64,000 nt of DNA from Triatoma infestans. Lineage: Eukaryota > Arthropoda > Insecta > Hemiptera > Reduviidae. The translations under genes and the position numbers were made by a program. The notes under the pieces were generated by a model that worked only from the letters and a program-made list of their open reading frames with translations, made no database searches and was not told the DNA's origin. Each line of letters opens with the position of its first letter. The first letter of the stretch is position 1. Of the stretch, positions 52,555 through 63,730 are shown one piece after another. The DNA lies in the NCBI GenBank assembly GCA_011037195.1, contig JAAEAF010004978.1, positions 1 through 64,000 of the forward strand. Reading direction: 5' to 3'.

Positions 52555-52790
52555 TATATGGATGTGAACAAAATATCTCAAAAACAAATAAGACCCTGGA
52601 AGCTAAAACTTGATATTCTGTTTAAGTACTACGACCGTATCTGAACAGAAAGGTCCATCAACCGGAAGTGTGAATTTAATCAATTCAATATATGATTCTA
52701 ACACTCTATTATACTTGCTTCATATAAATTTCTAGCACTACTATAATTCCAAATTTGTAAAAAAATTGATCAACCGGAATTCTTTTCGCA
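52555..52790 (-). repeat. Family R fragment, reverse
   Basis: AACAAAATATCTCAAAAACA, AAGTACTACGACCGTATCTG, GGTCCATCAACCGGAAGTGT and AAAAATTGATCAACCGGAAT, in reversed order. It borders the palindromic Penelope unit. Confidence 0.6.
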
Positions 52791-53635
52791 AAAAAATAGA
52801 AAATATAAATCTAAATTCCAGCAGCTATTCTGTAATCCTCTTTCACAGTATCTCAGTTTCAGAACGAGATGGCAAACAATTTTGAAAATGTCCTTATTCA
52901 TCATTAGATGACCTAAAATGCAAAAAAAAAAACAAAAGACACAACCAAACATTTAAAAACAATAATAATTTTATTTATAAAATTTAACAATGAAGAAACT
53001 AAAACTAAATTGTTGACGCACCAGCCTCTCTGTCAGATGACGATTATTGGTTATGGGGCTGTGGCCTAGGTACATGCGGTTTTGCAGTGTTTGTGGTAAT
53101 TCCTCAACCAGGAAACTATACTAAACCATAATTTACCAAATGTGTTTCAGGAAGTTTGGCCACATATTGAACACAAGTCTTCTTGTAATGAAGAGGGGGG
53201 GAGGAGGAATATAACATTGATACTGATAATGTAGAAAAGCTGCTATAATTTTACATCAGTTTTCCCTATCGATCTTGTTGCTAGGATAAATAATCTAGCA
53301 ATAATATATAAGCAGCTTAACAACCTAAGTTACAAAATTATTTCCTTATATTATTTCCTAAACAATTCCTGTGTTTTCATTAAATTAAAAAAACGCTAAA
53401 TTATTTATCTAACAAAACTCGTATATTATGTTTTTTTGTATTAATATCAATTGTTATTGTTATGTATTCTTTCAATTTTTCTGGCTTTTTAATTTTTTGT
53501 AAAGATAGGATAAAGTATAAAGTAGAAGAGATAGAACACCATAGAAAAAGATATTATAAGGTAAATTCTGAAAAATATAATATATTTTAATATAAAAAAA
53601 AAAAAAAAAACCTGTTTTGATTCAGAAATATCTGA
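52791..53635. other. Spacer with a small GC-richer patch
   Basis: The patch at about 53005-53130 (frame reading SLSDDDYWLWGCGLGTCGFA) is not recognisable as a family and has no clear splice sites. The remainder is AT-rich. Confidence 0.3.
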
Positions 53636-53759
53636 AATTATGGGTGTATTTTAGTTTTCTTACAGCTAGAGTAAGAGGAAGTATTGCGATCGTGTCAATT
53701 TTTGAAATTGACTTCACACCGGAAGTATATGTTTTGAGGGGGTCTATCCAATGTCTGTC

Positions 53760-53796
<37 letters not shown>

Positions 53797-53870
53797 AAAA
53801 TGTCTCACAAAACGAAAAATCGTAGGAAGTTTAAGACTTTATTTTTTTTTTTTAATAGAAAAACTGATTT
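53636..53870 (-). repeat. Family R 3' end, reverse, with GT microsatellite
   Basis: CTAGAGTAAGAGGAAGTATT is the hairpin end, GCGATCGTGTCAATTTTTGA and ACACCGGAAGTATATGTTTT follow, then GT repeats (53763-53795) and CAAAACGAAAAATCGTAGGA. Confidence 0.7.
53763..53795. repeat. GT microsatellite inside family R
   Basis: Pure GT dinucleotide run at the usual position in the element. Confidence 0.9.
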
Positions 53871-55550
53871 GAGTGGCGTTCTGGAGTAACTGTCAGTTAG
53901 GTTAAAATTTAAACTGCTGTAATGTGATTGGTGATATTGTGTGTTTGTGTGCTGGTAGCTTGTGTAGCACGAGCGGTTTAGTAAAAGGGCTTGTAAGTAT
54001 ATATGTATAAGAGAGAAGTATTAGTAATAATCAAGAGAGCACCACTGTTTTGAAATAAATATATTATTCTTTAAATGAATTTAATCTTTACAATATCACA
54101 GTTATATGCTTAATAAATATACTGAATTTAGTTGGAATAAACTCTTATGTTCTAACTTAAACTGCCACTGAGTTTAAGAGAGTGTGATTCCTGAGCAAGT
54201 GCTCTGGCTTTGAAAGAAGAATGCAGACTGTCTTGAAGGAATGCCCTCTCTAACGGGGGATTTTCTTTTACAAAACAGTTGGCCAAGTGGCATTGTTATT
54301 TTCCTAACAGATTCTTGTGCCTTTGTCTCTTTAGCAGCAATGACCTTAAATTACAGTACCTGACTCTAAAATACATTATTTTTGCCAAAATTATTTCACT
54401 TAAAATATTTTTCAAAACTATTTTATTTTTGCATTTCTTCTTCCACTACACTGCCGCTCCAAGCTTTATTAGTTGAGAGAGGACACTGCTATACTAGTTA
54501 AAACCAAGTTATAGTAGATAACTCCGTACCACATATTTCAGGCAAGCCTATTTAAACATTTGTAATCATAATAATTTAAAAAAAAAAATAATAATTAAAT
54601 TGTATTAATTGTAATTAAGTGTAAGCCATATAAGGGTTGCACAACAGATTCTGTTTTTTTTTTACTTTTTTTTTTTTGTTGGTCAAGTAAAACGTATAAA
54701 TATTTGGAGAAAGTAGAACGTGTATACATATATGGAGAAAGTAAAACCACTCCAAAGATGTACTTTAATGAAGTTAAATAAATAAGTAGATTACTGCAAC
54801 ATATTATTATTAATGATGTGGGTTTTCTCAAGTGAATATTATATTCTCTCAAAAGTGCTAATTAGAATGTAGGGGAGATATTTTTTTCATTTTAATGTAG
54901 AATTTAAAAAAGACCGTGAAAAACAACTCGTAGAAAAAGGTATAGCTTTACGGCTGTTCCGGAAAAAGGCCATTGACCTTTCGAATTTAAATTTTTTTTT
55001 TTTTTACCAAACTTTTTCAAGTTTTTCAGGTATTTAAATATGAATAAAACATAAATTTTGTCCATAATGTTTTAAAGAATTATCTACTGAAACGAAAAGA
55101 TTGCTTTTAAAAATGGCCAGAATATTGGAAGTGTTAACCAGGATCTAGAAAGAACATCATAATACCCCCCCAAAAAAACATTATGCTATTTTAAGAATTT
55201 AACTAACAAAGAGAGATATATAAAGTAAGGTGGAGTTAGGTATTAATCTTCGTTGTTCAACGAAGATAGAGTGAGAGAAGAGGAGGGAAGTGAGGAAGAG
55301 ATTTCTAAAAGAGAATTGCGCCCATAATAAGACTCAAAAGATACTTTTTATCTTTTCGTTGAAAACTACCATTCTATAGACATCTTTTATCTAAATTCAA
55401 TACAAATATCCTGGAGAAACTCTTCGTAGAAAAATGTAGAAAGAAGCCCACAAAGAGCAATCACCACTGTATTAAAGGAATCGTAGAAACCAGCTTCCTC
55501 GATTGAACATCTAAAACAAGAACTTCCGGTGAAATTCACCATTTCGGAAC
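53871..55550. other. Spacer
   Basis: No gene recognised. The GC-richer segment 54150-54270 has no open frame of note. About 55230-55320 includes a local inverted repeat (TCTTCGTTGTTCAACGAAGA at 55246-55265), a perfect 20-bp palindrome. Confidence 0.35.
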
Positions 55551-55850
55551 GTTAAGCTTTCCTCTAAAGTACCACGTCAATACAATGCATGCTTCTACCC
55601 ACTACTAATAATATTGATATACACATTAGAAGGATTGCTAGAAATCCAAATATTAAGAAAATCGGTTATACAGAAATACGATTTCAATGAATAAGTTTTT
55701 GGGGGGGGGGGATTTTCTCAAATTCGGCAATAACGATTTTCCGCTAAACATGGAATGCTAATTATTGCATTGAGATAACAAGTATCACTTTTATTTCGAA
55801 CATTTTTCAAAAACAACTTATTTGATAGTCCTAATCAATTAGTAGCATTA
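55551..55850 (-). repeat. Family R 5' section, reverse
   Basis: AGCTTTCCTCTAAAGTACCA, AGAAAATCGGTTATACAGAA, a run of G (55699-55710) and TATCACTTTTATTTCGAACA in reversed order. Confidence 0.55.
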
Positions 55851-55904
55851 AGTTACAAATATTATTTGATTTAGTTCATTGTTGTTGCACAACAATGTAT
55901 CATT

Positions 55905-56030
55905 TCTCCACCTGGTTATCAAAAATTTTCACCCAGATTTTTCATACTCAGGGGATTACTAAACTTGTTTTACCGGTAAAAACTCATTTTCGAAAATAAG
56001 ATCTTACTAAGGAGTAAAAGGAAGTAATAA
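55905..56030 (+). repeat. Family R 3' end abutting an inverted copy
   Basis: TACTCAGGGGATTACTAAAC, TTTTACCGGTAAAAACTCAT and TTACTAAGGAGTAAAAGGAA is the normal 3' end. It runs directly into the palindrome at 56013-56068, so a second 3' end points at it from the right. Confidence 0.55.
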
Positions 56031-56068
56031 TAATAATAATATTATTATTATTATTACTTCCTTTTACT
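56013..56068. repeat. Perfect 56-bp palindrome
   Basis: AGTAAAAGGAAGTAATAATA... on the left is exactly mirrored with no loop (centre between 56040 and 56041), using AAT/ATT repeats in the middle and the family R 3' end outside. It is able to extrude as a cruciform. Confidence 0.85.
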
Positions 56069-56194
56069 TACTACCTTAATAATAAATATATTATTATTAT
56101 AATAAATTCATGTGATTAACTGTTTTTCTTCTTAATTTATTTTCAGAAAAAAATATTACAAATTTTATTTTTTTTGGACGAGAACAAGCAGAGC

Positions 56195-56785
56195 TCCATT
56201 ATATTTTTTTTTAATCTTTATTCATGCTACAATCAGCGCGATAGCGCTATGAGTAACAATCATACAAAGAACATACATACAATATGAGTGGAGAAGCTAC
56301 CCAATGGTAACACTCCAAAACTATACAAAATCACTATTGACTCTCATCACTTGAGAGGAGATCACAAGGCCATTGTCTTTTAAGTCGTCTAGGAGGGTTA
56401 TTAGGAAGTCTTCGGGAAGACAGGTGTTGAATTAAAGGGTTTGTGTGAGTCTGTAGGTTAATATGGAATTTCCTGTAACGGGTTTGGGCGACTTGAGCAA
56501 TGAACGGTAAATTAAAATCAGTATGTATGGTTCGCTTGGAGATGTAAAAAGGAGCGTTTACAATGTTACGGAGGATTCTGGATTGTAGGGATTGGATTCT
56601 TTGGAGATTTGAGCGTTTGGTTGAACCCCATTGTTCTATTCCGTACGCCCAGATAGGCTTTAAAATAGATGTATAAATCAGTCTTTTGTTGTATAGGGAG
56701 AGTTTAGATCTATTGTCCAATAGTTTTTTAAGTTGTCGAAAGCGGCTGTTATTTTTAGAAAATATTTTTATTTTCCATTATATTT
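56195..56785 (-). mobile_element. 5'-truncated Jockey-like LINE with 12-bp target-site duplication
   Basis: TCCATTATATTT occurs at 56195-56206 and 56774-56785. The body 56207-56773 reads on the minus strand, with the A-tail represented by the T-run at 56203-56212. Only the last part of the reverse transcriptase frame and the 3' UTR remain. The frame is open throughout, so the copy is fairly young. It is a different subfamily from 45098-46135. Confidence 0.88.
56334..56772 (-). pseudogene. Jockey-like reverse transcriptase C-terminal fragment, open frame
   Basis: The frame is open from the truncation point and reads LKKLLDNRSKLSLYNKRLIY, TSILKPIWAYGIEQWGST, KRSNLQRIQSLQSRILRNIV, NAPFYISKRTIHTDFNLPF and RRLPNNPPRRLKRQWPCDLL, stopping at 56334. 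This is the region after the catalytic palm in Jockey-clade proteins (thumb and connection). No catalytic residues are included because of 5' truncation, so it cannot act, but there are no internal stops. The relic at 45672-45890 is a homologue (about half the residues identical by eye). Confidence 0.85.
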
Positions 56786-56968
56786 AGAAAATAAAAAAAA
56801 ACATTTGTAATCAGATAAACTGCTGTCAATCAAAAAATGAATGATTTAAGATAAATTGTATTTGAGATACAATAAAATGGGAAGCTGTGTAAATAAATAT
56901 AACTGTACAGGATAATTGAGATATTCTTGGAATAATTGAAATATCTCTCTCTCCTTCACTTTCTCTTA

Positions 56969-57002
<34 letters not shown>

Positions 57003-57938
57003 GAGAAAAAAAAATAATGATTGTCACACTTCTACATATTCGAATATAAGTCAGTCTAAATATATATATTTATGTTTTAAAAACAATACAATGAATGTGT
57101 TATGGTTACAGAATGCTTGGATATATATATATATATATAAGTTCACAGTGTAAAATAAGTGACGACGATCCGCCTGGAATGTGACACAACAATACAGAAA
57201 TAGATATCGTGTATTGTTTGTATGTGTGTGCATGTATGTTACATATTGTAAGTGTGCGGAACATAAAATCTTTATATAGAACATCTGATATTACTTCATT
57301 AAATTTAGTTAAATAAAAACATCTGAGTCTGCGATTCAATCGCATGTGTTACAAAAAAAAAAAAAACAACTCATAATTGTGTTTTATAACAACTCAGACA
57401 GTGATTGTAACAAACTTAGCCTTCAGATTTCATAACTGATGTTAGTGTTATTATTTTTATAACTGTTATGTGTACATAACAGGCGGTATATATATATTTT
57501 AAAAACTGATAAGCAAGATTATTTATGGTGTGATTTCAACAGCCATCATTTCAAATAAGCATCACAACAGTTTTCATATACTAATTAAAACTCTATTAAC
57601 TGTATACCTAATTATAGACACATTTATATTTTCCCATTAATTACATACTTTATCAAGTTGGGATAATGTTAGCATAGTGATCACACTGACCTCAGTATTT
57701 CCTGTATCAGTACAAAGGGACTCATTAACTCATAAACACTATGATCAAACACAACTTTTAATTAAAAGTTTATTTTCTAACTGAAACATTGCCAACTACA
57801 TAGAAATTAATTTCATTTAAACTTGGCGCTTTGAACTGTAACTATATCATTGCTATACTGATTAACTGTAATTATATTAAATTATCTACATTAATATCAC
57901 TTAGTATATATTTTCAAAAAAAGTTCAATAATTATCAG
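56786..57938. other. AT-rich spacer with microsatellites
   Basis: CT run then CA run at 56968-57002, TA runs at 57057-57068 and 57119-57139. No gene recognised. The last bases (57924-57938) end in a 3' splice-site-like TTATCAG. Confidence 0.4.
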
Positions 57939-58010
57939 ATATTGTGCCGAAGAAGGGAGAAATCTGCGGAGAACGTCATACTGGACAGTATGACCAAGAG
58001 AGCCTCTCTG
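57939..58010 (+). other. Candidate 72-nt coding exon
   Basis: Between ATTATCAG (ending 57938) and CTG|GTAAAAGG (from 58011) lies a segment near 50% G+C in ~30% surroundings. It reads without stops as ILCRRREKSAENVILDSMTK then RASL, 24 codons exactly, phase 0 at both ends. The composition (basic cluster after a hydrophobic start, then Ser/Thr near basic residues) would suit a cytoplasmic juxtamembrane stretch, but I recognise no family. If the donor is not used, the frame continues to a stop at 58074-58076. The splice sites are only fair. It is not similar to any transposon in the window. Confidence 0.35.
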
Positions 58011-58589
58011 GTAAAAGGCGATGCCACAAATTCTGTTCAATATAACATTAATTCACTCAATAGGGCAAAAGTTTAAAGACGCGTACCTGATAGTATCTTT
58101 TTGATGTCAGAGTTACATTACATTATATAACAGAAAATAGAGTTCTGATAAAGATATTTCACACATACTGCATGCTTTGCGCTCTTTTAAGCGGTGTTAT
58201 TGATTTATGAGTTTTAACAAGTATCCTTCAGGAAGTTGACTGAGAAAGGTTGAAACAACACTATATTTTTAACTTCGAGATATGGTCTAGGCTATAAAGA
58301 GGCATATGGATTGATTGTCTGGAGTTATTCCAAAGTAATCGGACGAATAGATCTGGAGAAACCGTCTTTTATCGATTACTTTCACGCTACTTATTGATTA
58401 CATCCTCAACGGGAATAGGTTTTCGCTAAAAGTATTGTGCTAAGCCAGAAATTCTGAAAATATATATATATATATTCAAGGCAAGACCGGGAATTGAACC
58501 CAGTATAAAAATAAACCTTAGCTTTGTGGTCCGCTCCGTGTCTAAGTATTATATAGGTGATAAACCCATACATTATATTGATATGGTAA
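58011..58589. other. Spacer
   Basis: No further gene recognised. A TA run is at 58460-58475. Confidence 0.35.
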
Positions 58590-59018
58590 TTTACAGGAAA
58601 ACTAAACATTACTGGTCCCCCAGAATCTTTCCGGAAAAATGTGTCAAATAAAAGGAGGTAATAGTTTTTCATGTCAGTAGGATAATATACTGTCTATAGA
58701 AAATCTTGAAGCCGTTTTCGGGAAAATGCGAAATCTTAAAAAAAAAAAAAAAATTCAATTAAGTTACTCTCCCGATTGATGGATCCTGCTCGAAAGCGTG
58801 GTGTCAGATGTGATGATAGTATGAACTGTATGGGATATCAAGTTCAAGTTTCCTACGATGTTTCGTTTTTGAGATATTTTTCACTCACACCATACACAAA
58901 CAAACACAAACTTTTTCGCTAAAAACACATTTTCTGTACTCGGGAGGGGGACCTCAAAATTTATATTTCCGGTGGAAATCTCTATTTCCTTTTACTAGGA
59001 GTATGAGAAAGTAAAAAT
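58590..59018 (+). repeat. Family R 3' half with terminal hairpin
   Basis: CCCCCAGAATCTTTCCGG, ATCTTGAAGCCGTTTTCGGG, CTCCCGATTGATGGATCCTG, CTACGATGTTTCGTTTTTGA, TACTCGGGAGGGGGACCTC and the end CCTTTTACTAGGAGTATGAG then AAAGTAAAAA. Confidence 0.65.
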
Positions 59019-60744
59019 GTGGTGCTGTTTTAGAAGAAAAATATTTTCCCTTGGTTGTTTAAGTCAGACACTTATATGTTAAAATACACAGACAGTTGTA
59101 ATTGTGTATTCAAAATAAGTCATAGGTTACAATTAAATAGAGATTTTTTTCTATCATATATTTATAATTTTATACATCACAAAGCTTTCAAATAAAACTC
59201 ACGAACTCTAGTCAACTCAACGAAGTATTCAGAAATAAGTTGTTTCCGCTAACCGAAAAAAATATATAATTAATGTTTTTGTAAACTGCAATCTAGGGAA
59301 CAGTATTTTTTTTTTAGAAACCCAAAACATTTTATTGTATAAATTAAAGTGGATTTTCATTAAGTATATTGTTAATAAGAGGTAATATTAAGTTTTTTTT
59401 TAACTTCTATTAATAAGATATTCCCAGAAATATAAAGATGCTTCAAAATGAGATCCCCACTCGACTTCTGAAAACCTTTTTTGCCTCCTTTCTACACGCA
59501 TAAAAACAATTTTGTTGGGCTATTTATTACCGAGATTTTATGAAAAATTATAATTAAAAATGCCAGTAATGTTTGGGACACATTCTATTCAGAATCTATA
59601 TATATACATATATACGACGAAACTTTCATTTAAATTATGATGTAATAAAACATGGTGGCATTCTCCATATTTTTCAAATGTAAATAATTTTTCTCTTTTG
59701 ATATTTAGTAATACGTAATAATAAATCTTTTATCAAAACAATTCCAGTGTTGCCAGGTCGTAACAATGAAAATTCCCTCACAATTCCTGAAAAATCCCTA
59801 TTTTAGCCCAAAAATCCCTACAGACTTAAATTCTTAGGAATTTTGATATGATATGAATACATTTTTAAATAACATTTTACTACAAAAATTGTTTACCTTA
59901 ATAAAGTTCATCTTAGTAACCAACATGGTCTTCACAGCTCTAAACTTCTTCGATAACATCCTCTTCTTCCACATTTACATTAATCTACATTAATCACTTT
60001 AGCCTACACTTAAGAACAAAAAACTAACACTTTCTGATGAAGAACGGTAAAAGACTCAACAACTAACCAAAGAAAAATATATTACTTTAGCGAGAGATCA
60101 ATGAAACGGTCACACAATACGTGAGCTGCAGTTGCAAACATCACTACAAGACTAATGACTAATATATGCATGAACAAACAGCAATTGAGCAATATGCTCT
60201 GATTCTCCAAAGTAAATAAATTAAAAAGGGGAATACCCGACTATTACCTACTCCATGTAACTATGTTGTAATAACACTTACTCGTGCTCCATATTCAAAC
60301 AGGGATGACCAAGCAGAAAAAAAACTGAATTTATATAACTTAATTTGTGCAGTTCAAGTACTGTGAATATTCCCTACGTTTTACACATTTTCAAAGAAAA
60401 ATCGCTCAATCCTTTTAGTATCTTAAATCTTCATACAACAGGGATTTTCCCCTACACCTGGCAACATTGAACAGTTTAAAATATGTTTCAAAGACCAATA
60501 GAAATGAAAAAACTTTGTAGCGTATAAAAACGGAAAAAAAATAACATATCTATTTTTGCCCAAGTAACACATTATAAAAATATAAAGAATATTTCGTATA
60601 CGAATATTAGGGTGTCAGTGTGATAAAAATGCACGCCTCCTAGAGGGAAAAGTTTTACAAGAGAAGGACAACATAAAGAGGCGAGGAAATAGGAAAAGTT
60701 TTGAACAAGATAACAATCTAGTAAAAGTGAAAACCACTCACACA
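59019..60744. other. AT-rich spacer
   Basis: No gene recognised. GTGTTGCCAGGTCGTAACAA near 59748 and CACCTGGCAACATTGAAC near 60455 contain inverted words (GTTGCCAGG / CCTGGCAAC) ~700 bp apart and could mark the ends of an old inverted-repeat element; the evidence is slight. Confidence 0.3.
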
Positions 60745-60830
60745 CTATATTATATATATATATATATAAAGTAGTTAGGTTATATATATATATATATATA
60801 TATACTAATATATATATATATATATCTATG
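60745..60830. repeat. AT-rich microsatellite block
   Basis: Three TA runs separated by short unique words. Confidence 0.85.
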
Positions 60831-60909
60831 TTATATAGATAAAGAAAGGTAAGCGCTTTTTGTTCCGTTAACGGTCACGTTTTTGTTCATGTTTTTGAGT
60901 TAATATTGC

Positions 60910-61390
60910 AAATTCAGCTGGACGGATTTTTAAGCGCTTTACACCATTTGACACAGAATGTTCTTGAGAATGTCTCTAAGAGGTAAGTCCTAGCCCGGAA
61001 AATTGGTCATAACTGGCAAGCCATGCAAGAATGTGCATGTCAAATAATAATTTCACCACAAATTATTCATCAAAGTGCAACACAGAGTAAAATGTCTAAT
61101 TTCTAAAACCGTATTTATGTGATTTGTTTTAAAAGCGAGCGGCTTGGACCCCTAGGCTGCCGATTTTGGCAGGTAATAGTGATTAGAATTAGAATGGACG
61201 GATTTTCCAACGATTTATACCATTTAACACAGAATTTTCTCGAGAGTGTTAAAAGGAATGAGGGGTGGGAACCGAAGGTGCCACGAGACGGAGCCCCCAA
61301 GAAATGCGTTAACATTGCAAATTCTGCTACACAGAATTTCAAACGGTTTGTATCATTTGACAGATTTCTCTTGAGAATGGTAGTAAGTAG
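60910..61390. repeat. Diverged repeat units
   Basis: A word series is reiterated at about 60912-60985, 61180-61252 and 61315-61380: TGCAAATTC(A/T)GCT, a ...ACGGATTTT... block, then ...ACCATTTGACACAGAATGTT or a variant, then CTTGAGAATG. Spacing is irregular. The frames at 61115-61433 are accidental. Class unknown; probably an old dispersed or satellite-like repeat. Confidence 0.5.
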
Positions 61391-61431
61391 GTGTTGGAGT
61401 TTTCTGAATTATAATCAAATAATATATATAT

Positions 61432-61455
61432 GAGTATGTATGTATGTATGTATGT

Positions 61456-61489
<34 letters not shown>

Positions 61490-61497
61490 CGTGTGTT
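61432..61497. repeat. TATG and GT compound microsatellite
   Basis: TATG units (61436-61455) followed by GT units (61457-61486). Confidence 0.9.
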
Positions 61498-62249
61498 TTA
61501 ACAGCATAAAATAAAGCCATGCCGATCGAACTTGATCAATTGTATTCTTATGAACAGAGAAATCAAGAGGCAGGTTTAGATCTGTTACAATTTTTCTATA
61601 TTTTCCTAAATATCTTAAAAATGGTGCGTCGTAGCTGATTTTGGCTTTCCCTTGACCTTCCCGGAAGCTTCTGACGTTTTCATTGACGTTTTGGGAATGA
61701 TTTCGATCTTATGCAGAACTACATCTATTTTCAACCAGCTGGATTTCTGAAAACAGATGCTGCTCTCTACTGAAGATGAGCATCATTCTCGCAACTCTTT
61801 TTTATTAATACATTTGACTCATAAGCTCAACTTTTTTAAAAAAAAATAAATCATTTCATTTATTTTATAGCTCCTGAGAATCTAGATTTTTTGTTTTTTG
61901 TATTTTTTGAGGATGCTTAATTCAGCAACTGTCTAAAGTAGTTGATAAATTATTATTATTTTGCCTCTTTTAATAAAATATTCTGGTTAAGACTACGACA
62001 GAGATCACTCAAGTTATTCTTAGAGCTACTTTGGTATAATCTAAAATCGATAACGCAAACTTGTGAACTAGTACACGACTGGTAATTCCAGGGACAAATA
62101 TACATACTGTTTTCAAAGCTAATAAAACTATTGTCATTTTACAGTGCCAATTCGATGGGCTAGTCCCTGCTAAGGAAAATGTGTGCCAATTTAGATAGAT
62201 TGGAAATTACCTCAATCAATTTCGGCATTAATTTTTTTGTTTTTGTTTA
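61498..62249. other. Spacer
   Basis: No gene recognised. The T-rich end at 62226-62248 borders the reversed SINE and is partly its tail. Confidence 0.35.
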
Positions 62250-62445
62250 ATTTAAGGCGCGTCAACATCTATGGTCATTGGTTAGCCTTCTCAGTGCACT
62301 GCCAGCCTCCGGACAGTGTTCTCTCGCTACAGACAACGCTGCCCATCACCGAACAGTGAGCTGTAGAAGCTCATAGGAAGAAAAAATCTAAGGAGTAAGC
62401 AGTGGACTCCAACACGCTAACCACTGAGCTAATCCTTTCCCTTTC
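62250..62445 (-). mobile_element. tRNA-derived SINE (family 1), reverse
   Basis: The complement of the family 1 body (AAGGCGCGTCAACATCTATG at the left edge) through GCTAACCACTGAGCTAATCC, the complemented A box, at 62416-62435. The B box and ~30 bp of the head are deleted, so it could not be transcribed from its own promoter. Confidence 0.8.
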
Positions 62446-63533
62446 AGCACTAATTAATTTTATATTACATTTTTTTTTATTTTATCTGATTTAAATGGTT
62501 ATGTTTATAGCAAAAGTTGATATTATTTTAATTACTTATACGACCTTCTCTTCTACAATCCATAATTTCTAAGATAACAATTTTCTTAGAAAAGTCTACT
62601 AAATTTTTTCTAAAAGTATGACTCCTTCCAATATATTGCAAACAGAGTTGGAACCGCACATTACACTGATGTGATACACCTATTGAGAATCTTAACGTCG
62701 CTGTTCCCCCGGGACCCGCTACTACAAAATAGTAAATTTTCTTTTTCATGATTCGTCATGCTCAAAAATATATATTGAAGGTGAATGAAAAGCTCAACTA
62801 CGATCGCATTTCTTCTTATTACACCAATAAAAGAACTTTAACAAAAGCTGTGTACAGCTGCATAAATAGAAATTATCAAAATATAAGTAACTATAAATTA
62901 GATTTGTAATAAAAAAAATTGAAAGAAAATACAATTTGACTAAAGTTATATTTATTGTTAAGAGATGAATAATTATAATTTCATATTAGCTACAATTTTA
63001 TTTTAAGATGCTAATCATCGCCAGAAATGTGAATGTTTAATCTTCTGGTGAGGTTTTACAAAAAAAAGTTTATTCTGAGAATTTTAATAAAACTACCTTA
63101 TTTTGTGAATATTTTAGTTATTCTAAGAGTGAAGAGCATTTTAATAAATAATTTTATTATTAACATATTTTACAATAATACACATTTTGATGATGAAATA
63201 TCCAGTCTAATTTTATTTGTCCTATTTATAGATTAAACAGACTGGAAAGATACTTATCTCCTCTCCGCCCACCCATATGTTCATTATTACAACAATTACT
63301 ACAATTTATCAAAATTATAATGTACACATTTAGCCCAACTAATGGTTTCCAACTAAAACTATTATTAGCTGTGATAATGCCGCTGATGGATGTTACAAAT
63401 TGTGAGCATTAATACCCATGATTTAAAGTGATTTAATTAATAAAAATAATTAAAAATCCAAAATTGTTAATAATGTTAATAAAAAATGGATTCAAAGAAA
63501 AAGAACACTTAAAAATAATATCAATATTCTATA
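62446..63533. other. AT-rich spacer
   Basis: No gene recognised. Confidence 0.35.
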
Positions 63534-63730
63534 GGGAAAGGATTAGCTCAGTTGGTTAGCTCGGAGGTCCCAGGTTCGAGTCCAGCTGTGCTGCCCTTAG
63601 ATTTTCTCTTCCTACGTACGTTGATGGACAGTGTTGTCTGTAACGAGAGAACATCATCCGGAGGCTGGCAATGCACTGAGAAGGCACCGGACGCCCAATG
63701 ACCATAGATGTTGACGCGCCTTAAATTAAA
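63534..63730 (+). mobile_element. tRNA-derived SINE (family 1)
   Basis: A box TAGCTCAGTTGGTTAGC (63544-63560) and B box GGTTCGAGTCC (63573-63583) are both close to tRNA consensus, but the D-loop/anticodon region between them is ~20 bp too short for a tRNA. The family 1 body follows, shortened by a deletion after TTTTCTCTTCCTA, and ends TTGACGCGCCTTAAATTAAA. Confidence 0.82.

Noticed and set aside
63534..63610. Possible tRNA gene
   Set aside because: A and B boxes are good, but the distance between them is too short and the acceptor stem does not close; the body matches three other SINE copies.
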